A DNA stretch of 57,627 nt from JAMXLO01 sp036265005. GTDB lineage: Bacteria > Pseudomonadota > Alphaproteobacteria > Acetobacterales > Acetobacteraceae. How positions within the stretch are numbered: position 1 is the first letter of the stretch; each line of letters begins with the position of its first letter. Both the position numbers and the translations under genes were made by a program. The DNA lies in contig DATAPW010000361.1 in assembly GCA_036265005.1 (NCBI GenBank), positions 1-57,627 of the forward strand, given 5' to 3'. Shown in pieces: positions 40,971-50,521 of the stretch. The notes below the pieces were generated by a model that was given only the letters and a program-made list of their open reading frames with translations, was not told where the DNA came from and did not search any database.

Positions 40971-41750
40971 ATGGCCAATAAACTCAAGGCGCGGCTTGCG
41001 GCAGGTAAGGCGTGCGTCAACTGCTGGCTCGCAATCCCGTCCGGCTTCTCGGCCGAGGTGATGGCGCAATGCGGATGGGACAGCGTCACCGTCGACATGC
41101 AGCACGGGGTGCAGGACTACCAGTCGATGGTGCAATGCTTCCAGTCGATGACGGCGCATCCGGTTACCCCGCTGGTGCGTGTGCCCTGGAATGAACCCGG
41201 TATCATTGGCAAGGCATTGGACGGCGGCGCGTGGGGGATCATCTGCCCGATGGTGAACAACAAGGCTGAGGCGCAGGCCCTGGTGAGCTACAGCCTGTAT
41301 CCGCCGAACGGGAAGCGCAGCAACGGCCCGATCCGCGCGGCGATGTATGGCGAGGCGTCCAACTACCAGAAGATCGCCAACGACGAGGTGCTGGTGATTC
41401 CGATGATCGAGACGCAGGAAGGCATCGACAACATTGATGAGATCCTGTCGGTGCCCGGGATCAGCGGCATCTATATCGGACCCTCCGACATGGGCCTGTC
41501 GCTCGGCCTGATCCCGACGCTGGATCGCGAGGAGCCGCTGATCCTCGGCATCTACGAGAAGCTGCTGGCGTCGTGCAAGAAGCACGGCAAGTTCGCCGGC
41601 CTGCACAACGGTACCGCCGCCTATGCCGCACGCATGATCGGCATGGGCTTCCGCTTCGTCACGATCGCCAACGACAGCGGCCTGATGGCGCGCGCGGCGC
41701 GCGAGGCGGTGACTGCAACCCGCAAGGCGGCCGGGGACGTCGCCATCTGA
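40971..41750 (+). CDS. HpcH/HpaI-family class II aldolase
   Basis: 259 residues. Pyruvate-dependent metal aldolase of the 2-keto-3-deoxyglucarate / 4-hydroxy-2-oxoheptanedioate type. Visible motifs: TVDMQHGVQDY, VRVPWNEPGIIGKALDGGAW, CPMVNNKAEAQ, VIPMIETQEGIDNIDEI (metal-binding Glu) and GIYIGPSDMGLSLGL (metal-binding Asp). It is followed by an altronate/galactarate-type dehydratase, suggesting a sugar-acid pathway in which dehydration is followed by aldol cleavage. Stereochemistry unknown. Confidence 0.9.
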   Translation: MANKLKARLAAGKACVNCWLAIPSGFSAEVMAQCGWDSVTVDMQHGVQDYQSMVQCFQSMTAHPVTPLVRVPWNEPGIIGKALDGGAWGIICPMVNNKAEAQALVSYSLYPPNGKRSNGPIRAAMYGEASNYQKIANDEVLVIPMIETQEGIDNIDEILSVPGISGIYIGPSDMGLSLGLIPTLDREEPLILGIYEKLLASCKKHGKFAGLHNGTAAYAARMIGMGFRFVTIANDSGLMARAAREAVTATRKAAGDVAI

Positions 41751-41816
41751 TCATGCCTGACCGACGGCCGCGGGCTGGCTGTCCGCGGCCGTCTCGATTC
41801 AAAGGAGTGCTCCGCC

Positions 41817-43340
41817 ATGGCGCCACCGCCTGTGATCCGTCTGCATCCCGGCGACAGTGTGGTGATTGCGCGGGTGACCCTGATGCCCGGAACACCGGTT
41901 GCGGACGGCGTGCCTGCGGCCGAGCGCATTCCGGCCGGGCACAAGGTTGCGGTAATGCCGATCGCACCGGGCGAACCGATTCGGCGCTACGGCCAGGTCA
42001 TCGGCTTTGCGTCGGCGCCAATCGCGCCTGGCCAGCATGTTCATGTACAGAACTGCGAGATGGGCGACTTCGCCAAGGACTACGCCTACGGCGTGGATGC
42101 GCGGCCGACCGATTACGCCAATGCGCCTGCGACGTTCGAGGGCATCCGTCGGCCGGATGGTCGCGTCGCGACGCGCAACTACATTGGCATCCTGACATCG
42201 GTGAACTGCTCGGCGCATGTCGCGGGACTGGTGGCTGATGTGTTCCGACGCAACCCATTCACCGGCGACGATCCGCTGGCGGATTATCCCAACGTCGATG
42301 GCGTGGTGGCGCTGACGCACAAGACCGGCTGCGGCATGACCGAGGCCGAGCCTTTGCGTGTGCTGCGCCGCACGCTGGCGGGTTATGCGCGGCATGTGAA
42401 TTTTTCCCACGTGGTCGTGCTGGGACTTGGCTGCGAGGTGAACCAGATCCGCGGATTGCTGGAGGAGCAGCGGCTGTCTGAGCGCATTCGCAACATGGAC
42501 ATCCAGACCATGGGCGGCACGCGCAAGACGGTGGAAGCCGGCGTGGCGTTCGTGAAGGAGGTGCTGGCCGAAGCGAACCACGTCCATCGCGAACCGGTGC
42601 CGGCGAGCGAACTGACGGTGGCGCTGCAATGCGGCGGCTCCGACGGATATTCCGGTGTGTCCGCCAATCCCGCGCTGGGGGCCGCGAGCGACCTGATCGT
42701 GCGGCACGGGGGCTCGGTCATCCTGTCGGAGACGCCGGAAACCTACGGCGCCGAACATCTGCTGACGCGGCGCGCTGTGTCGCCCGAGGTGGGTGAAAAG
42801 CTGGTCGCGCTGATGCGCTGGTGGGAGGACTATACCAGGCGCGAAGGCGCCGAGATGAATGCCAATCCGTCACCCGGCAACAAGGCGGGCGGCCTGACCA
42901 CGATCCTGGAAAAGTCACTCGGTGCGATGGCGAAAGCCGGCAGCACCAACCTTGTCGATGTGGTGAACTATGCCGAGGCGGTGACGGCGAAGGGCTTCGT
43001 ATTCATGGACACGCCGGGCTACGACCCGGTGTCGGCGACGGGCCAGGTGGCAGGCGGCGCCAACCTGGTGTGCTTCACCACCGGCCGCGGCAGTGTGTTC
43101 GGCTGCAAGCCTTCGCCATCCATCAAGCTGGCGACCAACACGCCGATGTACCAGCGCATGGAAGACGACATGGACGTGAACTGCGGCGTGATCCTGGACG
43201 GCGACGAGAGCGTGCAGGAATGCGGCCAGCGCATCTTCGAGCTGATGCTGCGGGTGGCGTCGGGCGAGCGCACCAAGAGCGAGCAGTTCGATTTCGGTGC
43301 CGCGGAATTTGCGCCGTGGGTGCTCGGCGCGACGATGTAA
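41817..43340 (+). CDS. UxaA/GarD-family altronate or galactarate dehydratase
   Basis: 507 residues with the usual two parts: an N-terminal SAF domain (to about 95; AERIPAGHKVAVMPIAPGEP) and a catalytic C-terminal part starting GIRRPDGRVATRNYIGILTS. Iron-binding patterns TGCGMTEAEPLRVLRR and GLGCEVNQI are intact, and GCKPSPSIKLATNTPMYQRM is typical. SD AAAGGAG precedes the ATG. With the HpaI-type aldolase it resembles GarD plus GarL of galactarate breakdown, though the SAF-fused form here may act on a different aldonate. Confidence 0.9.
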   Translation: MAPPPVIRLHPGDSVVIARVTLMPGTPVADGVPAAERIPAGHKVAVMPIAPGEPIRRYGQVIGFASAPIAPGQHVHVQNCEMGDFAKDYAYGVDARPTDYANAPATFEGIRRPDGRVATRNYIGILTSVNCSAHVAGLVADVFRRNPFTGDDPLADYPNVDGVVALTHKTGCGMTEAEPLRVLRRTLAGYARHVNFSHVVVLGLGCEVNQIRGLLEEQRLSERIRNMDIQTMGGTRKTVEAGVAFVKEVLAEANHVHREPVPASELTVALQCGGSDGYSGVSANPALGAASDLIVRHGGSVILSETPETYGAEHLLTRRAVSPEVGEKLVALMRWWEDYTRREGAEMNANPSPGNKAGGLTTILEKSLGAMAKAGSTNLVDVVNYAEAVTAKGFVFMDTPGYDPVSATGQVAGGANLVCFTTGRGSVFGCKPSPSIKLATNTPMYQRMEDDMDVNCGVILDGDESVQECGQRIFELMLRVASGERTKSEQFDFGAAEFAPWVLGATM

Positions 43341-43346
43341 CCCCAT

Positions 43347-43379
43347 CGTCGTGGCAGGGCTCGACCGGCCATCCACGTC
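43347..43379. repeat. Decayed half of the dispersed palindromic element
   Basis: CGTCGTGGCAGGGCTCGACC followed by GGCCATCCACGTC matches the left-half pattern of the elements at 23471 and 46498. Only one half is present in the 108-nt gap after the dehydratase gene. Confidence 0.5.
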
Positions 43380-43448
43380 CCACTCTAGGCTAACCGGCCG
43401 ATTTCCCGCTAGGCTCGGCCCGAGCTACCTAATGAAAGGGAGAAGTCC

Positions 43449-43988
43449 ATGACCGCGCAGACCAAAGGCCGGATCCGTCACGTCGCGCTCAGCGTCGAGG
43501 ATCCCTGGGAGACCGCCGAATTCTACAAGCAGGCCGTCGGCCTGCAGGAAGTCACCGAACTCGACGGTCCGCTGGCCGAGGGCGTGTTCCTGACCGACGG
43601 CGTGGTCAACCTCGCCATCCTGCACTTCAAGAACGACGAAGCGGCACAGGGCACCGGCAAGGACTTCGTCGGCATCCACCATATCGGCTTCTGGGTCGAT
43701 GACGTGGTGGAGCAAGGCAAGATCGCGCGGAATGCGGGCGCCACCTGGATCATGGGCGATCCGAACAATCCGGACGGCTACGAGGTGAAGCACACCGATC
43801 TGTCCGGCATCATCTTCGACATCGCTGCCCACGGCTGGGCCGGTTCGCAGAAGAATCCGGGGTCCGAAGACAACGTCGTGCACCCGAATCCGCAACGCCG
43901 GCTGGCAAAGTTCGACGACAGGCGGGCGCGTGCCCAGGCGAAGATCGCCTCGATGCGGGCGAAAGAGGTCGCCACCGCAGCCGAGTAA
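43449..43988 (+). CDS. VOC (glyoxalase/dioxygenase superfamily) protein
   Basis: 179 residues. One vicinal-oxygen-chelate domain: IRHVALSVEDPWETAEFYKQ (first metal-site His), VGIHHIGFWVDD (second His), and an extended C-terminal tail with charged residues. Preceded by GGGAGAAGTCC. It is the last gene of the plus-strand ADH/aldolase/dehydratase run. It could isomerise or epimerise a pathway intermediate, but this is not shown. Confidence 0.85.
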   Translation: MTAQTKGRIRHVALSVEDPWETAEFYKQAVGLQEVTELDGPLAEGVFLTDGVVNLAILHFKNDEAAQGTGKDFVGIHHIGFWVDDVVEQGKIARNAGATWIMGDPNNPDGYEVKHTDLSGIIFDIAAHGWAGSQKNPGSEDNVVHPNPQRRLAKFDDRRARAQAKIASMRAKEVATAAE

Positions 43989-44007
43989 CGCACAGGCTGG
44001 TTGGTGC

Positions 44008-44034
44008 GGACGCCGGAGCCGTTAACCGGCGTCC
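44008..44034. terminator. Bidirectional stem-loop between VOC and desaturase genes
   Basis: GGACGCCGG (44008-44016) and CCGGCGTCC (44026-44034) form a perfect 9-bp stem with a 9-nt loop that contains the desaturase stop codon. It separates two convergent genes; no T-run. Confidence 0.55.
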
Positions 44035-44945
44035 CGCGCCAGAAGCTGCCGCACGAAACCGAGATTCCACCGCACATAGCCTGGCTGCACGAAGCCCAGC
44101 CGCTCGCGCAGCACCAGATGCGCGTCGGCCAGCCGATGGAACGGGATCGACGGATACAGATGGTGCTCGGCGTGGAATGGCATGTTCCACATCAACAGCC
44201 GCACCGCAGCGTTGGTCAGCGTGGTCCGCGTGTTGGTCAGGCCGTTGCGGTCGAGTGTGCAGCCGGTATGCTCGGCCAGCAGGTAGGCGCGCAGGATCGG
44301 CTGGCCGATCAGTTGCGGGATGATCCAGAATTCAAATGGCGTCATCCAGCCAAACAGCACCGCCGACGCCAATGAACCGCCAGCCATCGTCAGGCTCATG
44401 GCGCGTACGCTGGCGATGATCCGGTCACCCGAGCCGCCCACGTAGGGATACCTGCTCAGATCGTTACGCCAGCAATCGGCGATCACGCGCAGCCGCAGCC
44501 GCCAATACGGGATGGCGAGTACGCGGCGCACATAGGCGGCAATGCTGGTGGGAACCTGTTGCGTATCGAGTTCGGGGTCCTGGCCCGGCACCTGCGTGTG
44601 ACGGTGATGCGCCAGATGGAATGCCGCATAGAATTGTGCATTCAGCAGCGATGGGCACGAGGTGAGCCATCCCACGATGGCATTGGCGCGACGCGACGCG
44701 AACGCGGTCTGGTGCATCGTCTCGTGCGCCGGCGCGAACAGCGCCACCTGCACGAGGCCGAGTGCCAGCATGGCGGGGAGCAGCGTCCAGGGGCCGGCGA
44801 TGGCGACCAGCCAACCGGTCCCAAGCAGCAGCGCACCGTGGATGCCGAGGCGCATCGCGCCATCGGCGTTCGTCCTGCCGGACAGCGCGCGCACTTCCGT
44901 GGGACTGAGCACCCGACCAGATACCGTGGTCACCGATACCGTCAT
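44022..44945 (-). CDS. Membrane fatty acid desaturase family protein
   Basis: 307 residues. Integral-membrane di-iron enzyme with the three histidine boxes: HETMH, HLAHHRH and HAEHHLYP. Hydrophobic segments sit around GALLLGTGWLVAIAG and LLPAMLALGLVQVALF. It may desaturate or hydroxylate acyl chains, carotenoids or sphingoid-like lipids; the short form lacks a fused cytochrome b5. Downstream of the glycosyltransferase gene on the same strand by 28 nt. Confidence 0.9.
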   Translation of the reverse strand: MTVSVTTVSGRVLSPTEVRALSGRTNADGAMRLGIHGALLLGTGWLVAIAGPWTLLPAMLALGLVQVALFAPAHETMHQTAFASRRANAIVGWLTSCPSLLNAQFYAAFHLAHHRHTQVPGQDPELDTQQVPTSIAAYVRRVLAIPYWRLRLRVIADCWRNDLSRYPYVGGSGDRIIASVRAMSLTMAGGSLASAVLFGWMTPFEFWIIPQLIGQPILRAYLLAEHTGCTLDRNGLTNTRTTLTNAAVRLLMWNMPFHAEHHLYPSIPFHRLADAHLVLRERLGFVQPGYVRWNLGFVRQLLARDAG

Positions 44946-44973
44946 GTCTCACCCGCAAGCAATTCTTGTTCCA

Positions 44974-46488
44974 TCACCGCGGCGGCCAGGCCAGCAAGTG
45001 CCGTCCATCGAACACTGCGACCGGCTGCAGCGAGCGGCCGGCAAGGCGTATCGCGCTATCGGAAAGCGGTGCAAGGTTTGCAAAGGCGCGACCCAACTCG
45101 GTCGCTATGCGCTCCGGATGATCGCGCGCCAGGATGAGCATATCGCTGCCAATGAAACGGGCAGGCGGGTCGGCCATGCCTAACTGCCGGCAGTCGATGT
45201 TCAGGCACAACACCGTCACCTCGTCGCCCAGTGCATAGGCAACCTTGCCGGCATCACGCCAGTTGGGAACGCCGACGATGGTTCCCGGCCGCAACAGATC
45301 ACGTGCCGCGAGGTCCTGCCGGATCGATGTCCAGTCGATCGCATCGACGTCGGGATCCTTGCGGGTGACCGATGTGATGGCCCGGTGCAGCCAGTCGAAC
45401 CGCACCTGCGTGGCGACGACCGCCACCACTGCCACGACAAAAGCGGCGGTGCCAATCACCTGGCGCCGGACGAATGGCTGATCCCACCGTACCGCCACGG
45501 CCGAACCAAGCAGCGGAAACAGCATCAGGTAGCCCGGCGCGGCCCAATGGAACAGGACGCGCTGGCTCGACCAGGCAGACACCGCGGCGAACAGCACGAT
45601 CGGCGGAGCGGCCAGGCAGCATAGCAGCCAGGGCCGCCATTCGCCTGGGCCGCGGCGGACAGCGACGATGAACACCGCCATCATCGGCAGCCAGATCCAA
45701 GGCAGGACGAAGAGCGCCTCGCCGCCGAGCGTGACCAGGGGCGCGAGCGGCCGGAAGTGCGTGACTGCAGCGCGGTCACCCTGGAAGGCGAACGAAGCCC
45801 AGCCATGATCCGCATTCCAGATCAGCACCGGCGAGAACACCAGCAAGGCGACGATGGTTGCGCACCAAGGGCCGGGACGCGCCAGCCAGTGCCGGTGCTC
45901 CGGGCTCGACAGCAAATACAGCGCCGCCCCGGCTATCGTGAGGATCGCCGAGTACTTCGAGAACAGCGCGAGGCCTGCGCAAAGTCCGGCCGCTAGCCAC
46001 CACGCCATCGTGCCGCGCTGCAATGCGCGGACCAGGCACAGTGCCGCGCCGAGCAAGGCACAATCCAGCGGGCCGTCCGGCAGGACCCAAGTGCCGGTTG
46101 TGACCCCGAACACCGGCGACAAATTCAGCAGCACTGCCGCCCAGAGGCCGCTGCGCTCATCGGCGATCGCCGCGCCGAGGCGGTACATTAGCCAGGTCGA
46201 TAGCGCGAACAATGCGATGAACGGCAGGCGCACGGCGATCGGCGCCTCGGAACCGGTCAGGTGCGCGGCTCCCCACGCCAGCCACCACGACGCCGGCGGA
46301 TGGTCGTAATAACCCAGGCTCAGCACGCGCCCGGCCGCGACCATGTAGCTCTCGTCCACGCCCAGGCCGAGCGCCGCACCAAACGCAATGCGCAGGATGG
46401 CCGCTCCCAGGATCAGTAGGAGCACAAGGCGGGCGTGTGGTTCGATTGTACGGTGGTGCTGTCGAACAGACGCAGCGGCATGCTGCAT
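44974..46488 (-). CDS. Glycosyltransferase family 39-like membrane protein (PMT_2)
   Basis: 504 residues with about ten hydrophobic helices. The first periplasmic loop has the acidic motif GVDESYMVAAGRVLSLGYYD followed by HPP, typical of ArnT/PMT-type enzymes that use polyprenyl-phosphate sugars. The C-terminal domain is soluble. Possible roles are lipid A or hopanoid glycosylation; acceptor not determinable. Confidence 0.88.
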   Translation of the reverse strand: MQHAAASVRQHHRTIEPHARLVLLLILGAAILRIAFGAALGLGVDESYMVAAGRVLSLGYYDHPPASWWLAWGAAHLTGSEAPIAVRLPFIALFALSTWLMYRLGAAIADERSGLWAAVLLNLSPVFGVTTGTWVLPDGPLDCALLGAALCLVRALQRGTMAWWLAAGLCAGLALFSKYSAILTIAGAALYLLSSPEHRHWLARPGPWCATIVALLVFSPVLIWNADHGWASFAFQGDRAAVTHFRPLAPLVTLGGEALFVLPWIWLPMMAVFIVAVRRGPGEWRPWLLCCLAAPPIVLFAAVSAWSSQRVLFHWAAPGYLMLFPLLGSAVAVRWDQPFVRRQVIGTAAFVVAVVAVVATQVRFDWLHRAITSVTRKDPDVDAIDWTSIRQDLAARDLLRPGTIVGVPNWRDAGKVAYALGDEVTVLCLNIDCRQLGMADPPARFIGSDMLILARDHPERIATELGRAFANLAPLSDSAIRLAGRSLQPVAVFDGRHLLAWPPR

Positions 46489-46497
46489 TGATTACTC

Positions 46498-46593
46498 GTC
46501 ACGGCGGACGCAGGCCCGCCATCCATGGCTTCTCCTGTGACACGCAAGACGTGGATGGCGAGGCCAAGCCTCGGGCCTGGCGCCGCCATGACG
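46498..46593. repeat. Mosaic dispersed palindromic element
   Basis: Ends CGTCACGGCGG (46498-46508) and CCGCCATGACG (46583-46593) pair with one G-T. Inner CAGGCCC/GGGCCTG (46511-46517, 46573-46579) and CGCCATCCA/TGGATGGCG also pair, with a small extra hairpin AGGCCAAGCCT at 46561-46571. It fills most of the 125-nt gap between the glycosyltransferase and MetE-like genes. Confidence 0.6.
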
Positions 46594-46613
46594 TTGAAAA
46601 GGCCGACTAAAAA

Positions 46614-47759
46614 TTACACCCCGCCCCACACCTCGCGCGCCACATCGACGCAAAGCCGCAGTTTCGCCCACTGTTCGTCCTCGGTGAGCAGGTTGCCCTC
46701 CTCGGTACTGGCAAAGCCGCATTGCGGTGACAGCGCAAGCTGCTCCAGCGGTAGATACTTTGCCGCCTGATCGATCCGCCGCTTCAACTCGTCCTTGCTC
46801 TCCAGCGCGCCCGACTTGCTGGTCACCAGCCCCAGGACCACCACCTTATGCCCGCGCGGCACGAACCGCAGGGGTTCGAAGCCGCCGGCGCGGTCACTAT
46901 CGTACTCCATGAAATACGCATCCGAATTGATCTGGTTGAAGAGCACCTCGGCCACCGGCTCGTAGCCACCCTCGGCAACCCAGGTGGAGCGGAAATTGCC
47001 CCTGCAAAGATGCATGCTGATCGTCATGCCATCCGGCCGGCCTGCAATCGCCCGATTGAGCAGGTCGGCATAGACCTGCAGCAGGTTATCCACATGCTCG
47101 CCGCGCGCCTTCAGGCCGGCAATCTGCTCGGGATCGCACAGATACGCGATGTTCACTTCATCCAACTGCAGATAGCGGCAACCGGCGGCGCCGAACGCCG
47201 CAACGGCCTTGTTGTACGCTTCGCCCAAATCTGCGAAAAAGCCATCAAGATCCGGATAGGTCTTCGCATCGATCGCCCGCCGGCCACCGCGGAAATGGAC
47301 CACCGACGGCGACGGGATGGTCATTTTCGGGACTGCGCCGTGGACGTGGCCGGCGACGAACCGGTAGTCATCCACCATCACCGGTCTGCCCCAGCCGATC
47401 CTGCTGTTGACACGCAGCGCGAGAGGCAGGGGTAACCCGCCCTTGAACTGGATCTTTTGCTCCGGTTCGTACAATTCGACGCCATCCAGACCCGAGACGA
47501 AGTCGTAGTGCCAGTAGGCACGGCGGTACTCGCCGTCGGTGGCGGCCCGCAGGCCAAGCTCCTCCTGCCGGCGAATGGCGGCTTCGATGCAGCGATCCTC
47601 GATGGCTCGCAATGCATCGGCGGGGAGCGTTCCAGCCTTCCGCGCCGCGCGGGCCTGGGCCAAGTCGCGGGGACGCAGCAGGCTGCCCACATGATCAGCG
47701 CGGAACGGCGGGCGGTTGCGTGGCTCGACCCGGTCTTTCGTTGCACTCGACGTGGACAT
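46614..47759 (-). CDS. MetE C-terminal-domain-like cobalamin-independent methionine synthase family protein
   Basis: 381 residues, a stand-alone catalytic barrel as in YxjG/YxjH-like proteins. FRADHVGSLLRPRDLAQAR and YLQLDEVNIAYL fit the family. Zinc ligands are seen in ISMHLCRGN and LSPQCGFAS. Without the N-terminal folate domain it may use another methyl donor, or act in methyl transfer outside methionine synthesis. ATG 47759 follows AGGAGGG. Divergent from hpnN across 147 nt. Confidence 0.88.
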   Translation of the reverse strand: MSTSSATKDRVEPRNRPPFRADHVGSLLRPRDLAQARAARKAGTLPADALRAIEDRCIEAAIRRQEELGLRAATDGEYRRAYWHYDFVSGLDGVELYEPEQKIQFKGGLPLPLALRVNSRIGWGRPVMVDDYRFVAGHVHGAVPKMTIPSPSVVHFRGGRRAIDAKTYPDLDGFFADLGEAYNKAVAAFGAAGCRYLQLDEVNIAYLCDPEQIAGLKARGEHVDNLLQVYADLLNRAIAGRPDGMTISMHLCRGNFRSTWVAEGGYEPVAEVLFNQINSDAYFMEYDSDRAGGFEPLRFVPRGHKVVVLGLVTSKSGALESKDELKRRIDQAAKYLPLEQLALSPQCGFASTEEGNLLTEDEQWAKLRLCVDVAREVWGGV

Positions 47760-47906
47760 GGGACGCCCTCCTGGTTCTCTGTCGCAACTCCTACCGCTTG
47801 CGCGGTGGCGTGGAAACATCCGGTGCGCGGCATGGACCGCGGTCGCCTGAGCGACTATCAGTCGGCACCCGCGCTCGCCGGGCCACCACACACAGATACG
47901 ACCCGG

Positions 47907-50498
47907 ATGAAGCTCAACCGCCTGCTTGTCGGACTGGTCGATTTCAGCCAACGCCACGCGCTCGCTGTGGTGCTGGGCGGCATCCTGCTGGCGGCGGTCG
48001 CCGCCTTTTATGCGGTGAACCATCTGGATGTCAGCACCGACACCGACCGGATGTTTGCCAAAAGCCTGCCGTGGCGCCAGCGGGCCGACGAGTTCAACAA
48101 GGTTTTTCCGCAGTTTCGCGACCTGCTGGTGGCTGTGATCGATGCCCAGGAGCCGGAGGAGGCCGACGCCACCGCCGCCAGCCTGGCCGATGCCCTGGCA
48201 AAGGATCACGCGCATTTCAACACGGTGCGGCGGCCGGATGCCTCGCCCTTCCTGCGCAAGGAGGGGCTGCTGTTCCTCGACACCAAGCAGTTGACCGATC
48301 TGATGAATCGGACCATCGATGCGCAGCCGTTCCTGGGCCAGCTTGCTGCCGACCCCACCGCCCGGGGATTGTTCTCCGCCCTTTCGCTCCTGGGCATGGG
48401 CGTCACCAAGGGTGACGTCGATCTCAGCCCTTACCTGACGTCGCTGGTTGGCTTCCACCAGGCAATGGCTGACGCCCTGGCCGGCCACGCGCACGCGCTG
48501 TCCTGGCAGCAGTTGCTGGGTGGCGGCCTGACCGACCTCGCCGGCAAGTACAAGTTCGTGTTGGTGCAGCCCAAGCTGGATTTCGGCGCGCTTGAGCCGG
48601 GCGGCGAGGCGACCCAGGCCATGCGGCAGATCATCGCCGGGCTGGATTTCGTGAAGGCAGGCCAGGCACGTGTGCGGATCACCGGCCAGGTGGCGCTGGC
48701 GGACGAAGAATTCGCCACCGTCGTGCAGGGGGCGGTGGTCGGAATGGTCGGCAGCGTGATCCTGATCACGCTGTGGCTATTCCTCGCGGTGCAGACTTGG
48801 CGGTTGATCGTGCCGATCCTGGCGACCCTCGGGCTAGGCCTGGTCATGACCTTGCTGTTCGCTGCCGTTGCGGTCGGGACGCTCAACCTGGTGTCGGTCG
48901 GCTTCGGCATCCTGTTCGTCGGCATCGCAGTGGACTTCGCCATCCAGTTCTCGGTGCGATACCGCGAGCGACGCTTCGAATATCCCGATCCGACGGAGGC
49001 GATGCGGCAGAATGCCGCACGCACAGGAATCCAGATCCTGGTTGCCGCGGTCGCCACGTCGGCCGGCTTCCTCGGCTTCGTGCCGACGGATTTTTCCGGG
49101 GTGGCCGAGCTTGGGTTGATCGCCGGTGTCGGCATGTTGATCGCCTTTGCCTGCACGCTGGGCTTCCTTCCGGCGGTCATCACGCTGTGCCATCCGCCAG
49201 GCGAGCGGGCTGTCGTCGGCTTTTCCTGGCTCGCGCCGTTCGACCCGATTCTGGCGCACCATCGGCGGCCGATCCTGGCGGTCTTCACGGCGATCGCGGT
49301 ACTGGCGATCGCAGTCGCACCGCGGCTGCAATTCGACTCCGATCCGCTGCACACCAAGAACCCGAACACCGAGGCGATGCGGACGCTGTACGACCTGATG
49401 GATGATCCGCTCACCAATCCATACAGCATCGACATTCTGTCTCCCAGCGTGGCGGACGCGGCGGCCTTGAAACCGAAGTTGCGGACGCTTCCGACCGTCT
49501 CCAAGGTCATCAACATCGGGAGCTTCGTGCCGGACGACCAGCAGGCGAAGCTGGCGATCATCGCCGATGCGAACTCGATCCTTGCGCCGACCTTGCTGCC
49601 GCACGACCCGCCGGCGCCGATTACGCCCGATCAGATCCGGCTGGCAGCGAAGTCTGCCCTGGCACAGATCGATCCGGCGCTGGCGAAGTTGCCGAAGGAT
49701 CATCCTTTGGTGGCGATCGCCGCGGATCTGCACCAGCTTCAGGTCGCTTCCGACGATGTGCTGATGGCCGCTGATCGAGCGCTGACTCGTTTCCTGCCCA
49801 ATCAACTCGACAATCTGCGATTGGCATTGAATGCCGAGCCCGTGACGCTTGCGTCGGTACCATCCGACATATCGCGTGACTGGTTGCTGCCGGATGGTCG
49901 GGCACGGACGCAGGTGATGTCGACGCCGCAGGCGCGCAGCAGCCAGGGACTGCGGCTTTTCGTCGAGCAGGTGACTGCGATTGCGCCTGACGCGGCCGGT
50001 TCGGCTGTGACCATCGAGGCAACCGCCGAAACCATCGTCAACGCCTTCCGCGATGCTGCGATCATCGCGGTGGTTGCGATTACCATCATCTTGGGCCTGG
50101 CATTGCGGCGGGCACTGGACGTCGGCCTCGTGCTGGCGCCGCTCCTGCTGTCGGCATTGATGACATTACTGGTGGCGGTGCTTCTGCCGCTGCCGCTGAA
50201 TTTCGCCAACATCATTGCACTGCCGCTGCTGCTCGGCGTTGGCGTCTCGTTCAACATCTATTTCGTGATGAACTGGCGGGCAGGGCGGCACGCAATCCTC
50301 GGATCGGCCACGGCGCGCGCCATCGTGTTCTCGGCGCTGACCACCGGGACGGCGTTCGGTTCGCTTGCGCTCTCGGCGCATCCTGGAACGGCCAGCATGG
50401 GCAAATTGCTGCTGATCAGCCTGGGTTGCACGCTGTTGGCAAGCCTGGTGTTCATCCCCGCGCTATTGTCGAGCGTGCACGCGCGAACCAGTCGTTAA
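47907..50498 (+). CDS. hpnN: Hopanoid-associated RND transporter HpnN
   Basis: 863 residues, normal HpnN length. MMPL-type RND protein that moves hopanoids from the inner to the outer membrane in Rhodopseudomonas. The first membrane helix is ALAVVLGGILLAAVAAFYAV, then HLDVSTDTDRMFAKSLPWR and the soluble domain; the relay helices appear around GILFVGIAVDFAIQFSVRY and LPLLLGVGVSFNIYFVM. I start at ATG 47907; the frame is open 150 codons further upstream only as a shadow of the MetE-like gene. No squalene-hopene cyclase or other hpn gene lies near. Confidence 0.93.
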   Translation: MKLNRLLVGLVDFSQRHALAVVLGGILLAAVAAFYAVNHLDVSTDTDRMFAKSLPWRQRADEFNKVFPQFRDLLVAVIDAQEPEEADATAASLADALAKDHAHFNTVRRPDASPFLRKEGLLFLDTKQLTDLMNRTIDAQPFLGQLAADPTARGLFSALSLLGMGVTKGDVDLSPYLTSLVGFHQAMADALAGHAHALSWQQLLGGGLTDLAGKYKFVLVQPKLDFGALEPGGEATQAMRQIIAGLDFVKAGQARVRITGQVALADEEFATVVQGAVVGMVGSVILITLWLFLAVQTWRLIVPILATLGLGLVMTLLFAAVAVGTLNLVSVGFGILFVGIAVDFAIQFSVRYRERRFEYPDPTEAMRQNAARTGIQILVAAVATSAGFLGFVPTDFSGVAELGLIAGVGMLIAFACTLGFLPAVITLCHPPGERAVVGFSWLAPFDPILAHHRRPILAVFTAIAVLAIAVAPRLQFDSDPLHTKNPNTEAMRTLYDLMDDPLTNPYSIDILSPSVADAAALKPKLRTLPTVSKVINIGSFVPDDQQAKLAIIADANSILAPTLLPHDPPAPITPDQIRLAAKSALAQIDPALAKLPKDHPLVAIAADLHQLQVASDDVLMAADRALTRFLPNQLDNLRLALNAEPVTLASVPSDISRDWLLPDGRARTQVMSTPQARSSQGLRLFVEQVTAIAPDAAGSAVTIEATAETIVNAFRDAAIIAVVAITIILGLALRRALDVGLVLAPLLLSALMTLLVAVLLPLPLNFANIIALPLLLGVGVSFNIYFVMNWRAGRHAILGSATARAIVFSALTTGTAFGSLALSAHPGTASMGKLLLISLGCTLLASLVFIPALLSSVHARTSR

Positions 50499-50521
50499 CC
50501 AAACCCGCCGAATCTGGCGCC

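Noticed and set aside
47457..47906. 150-residue N-terminal extension of HpnN
   Set aside because: Overlaps the MetE-like gene on the other strand; family length fits the start at 47907.
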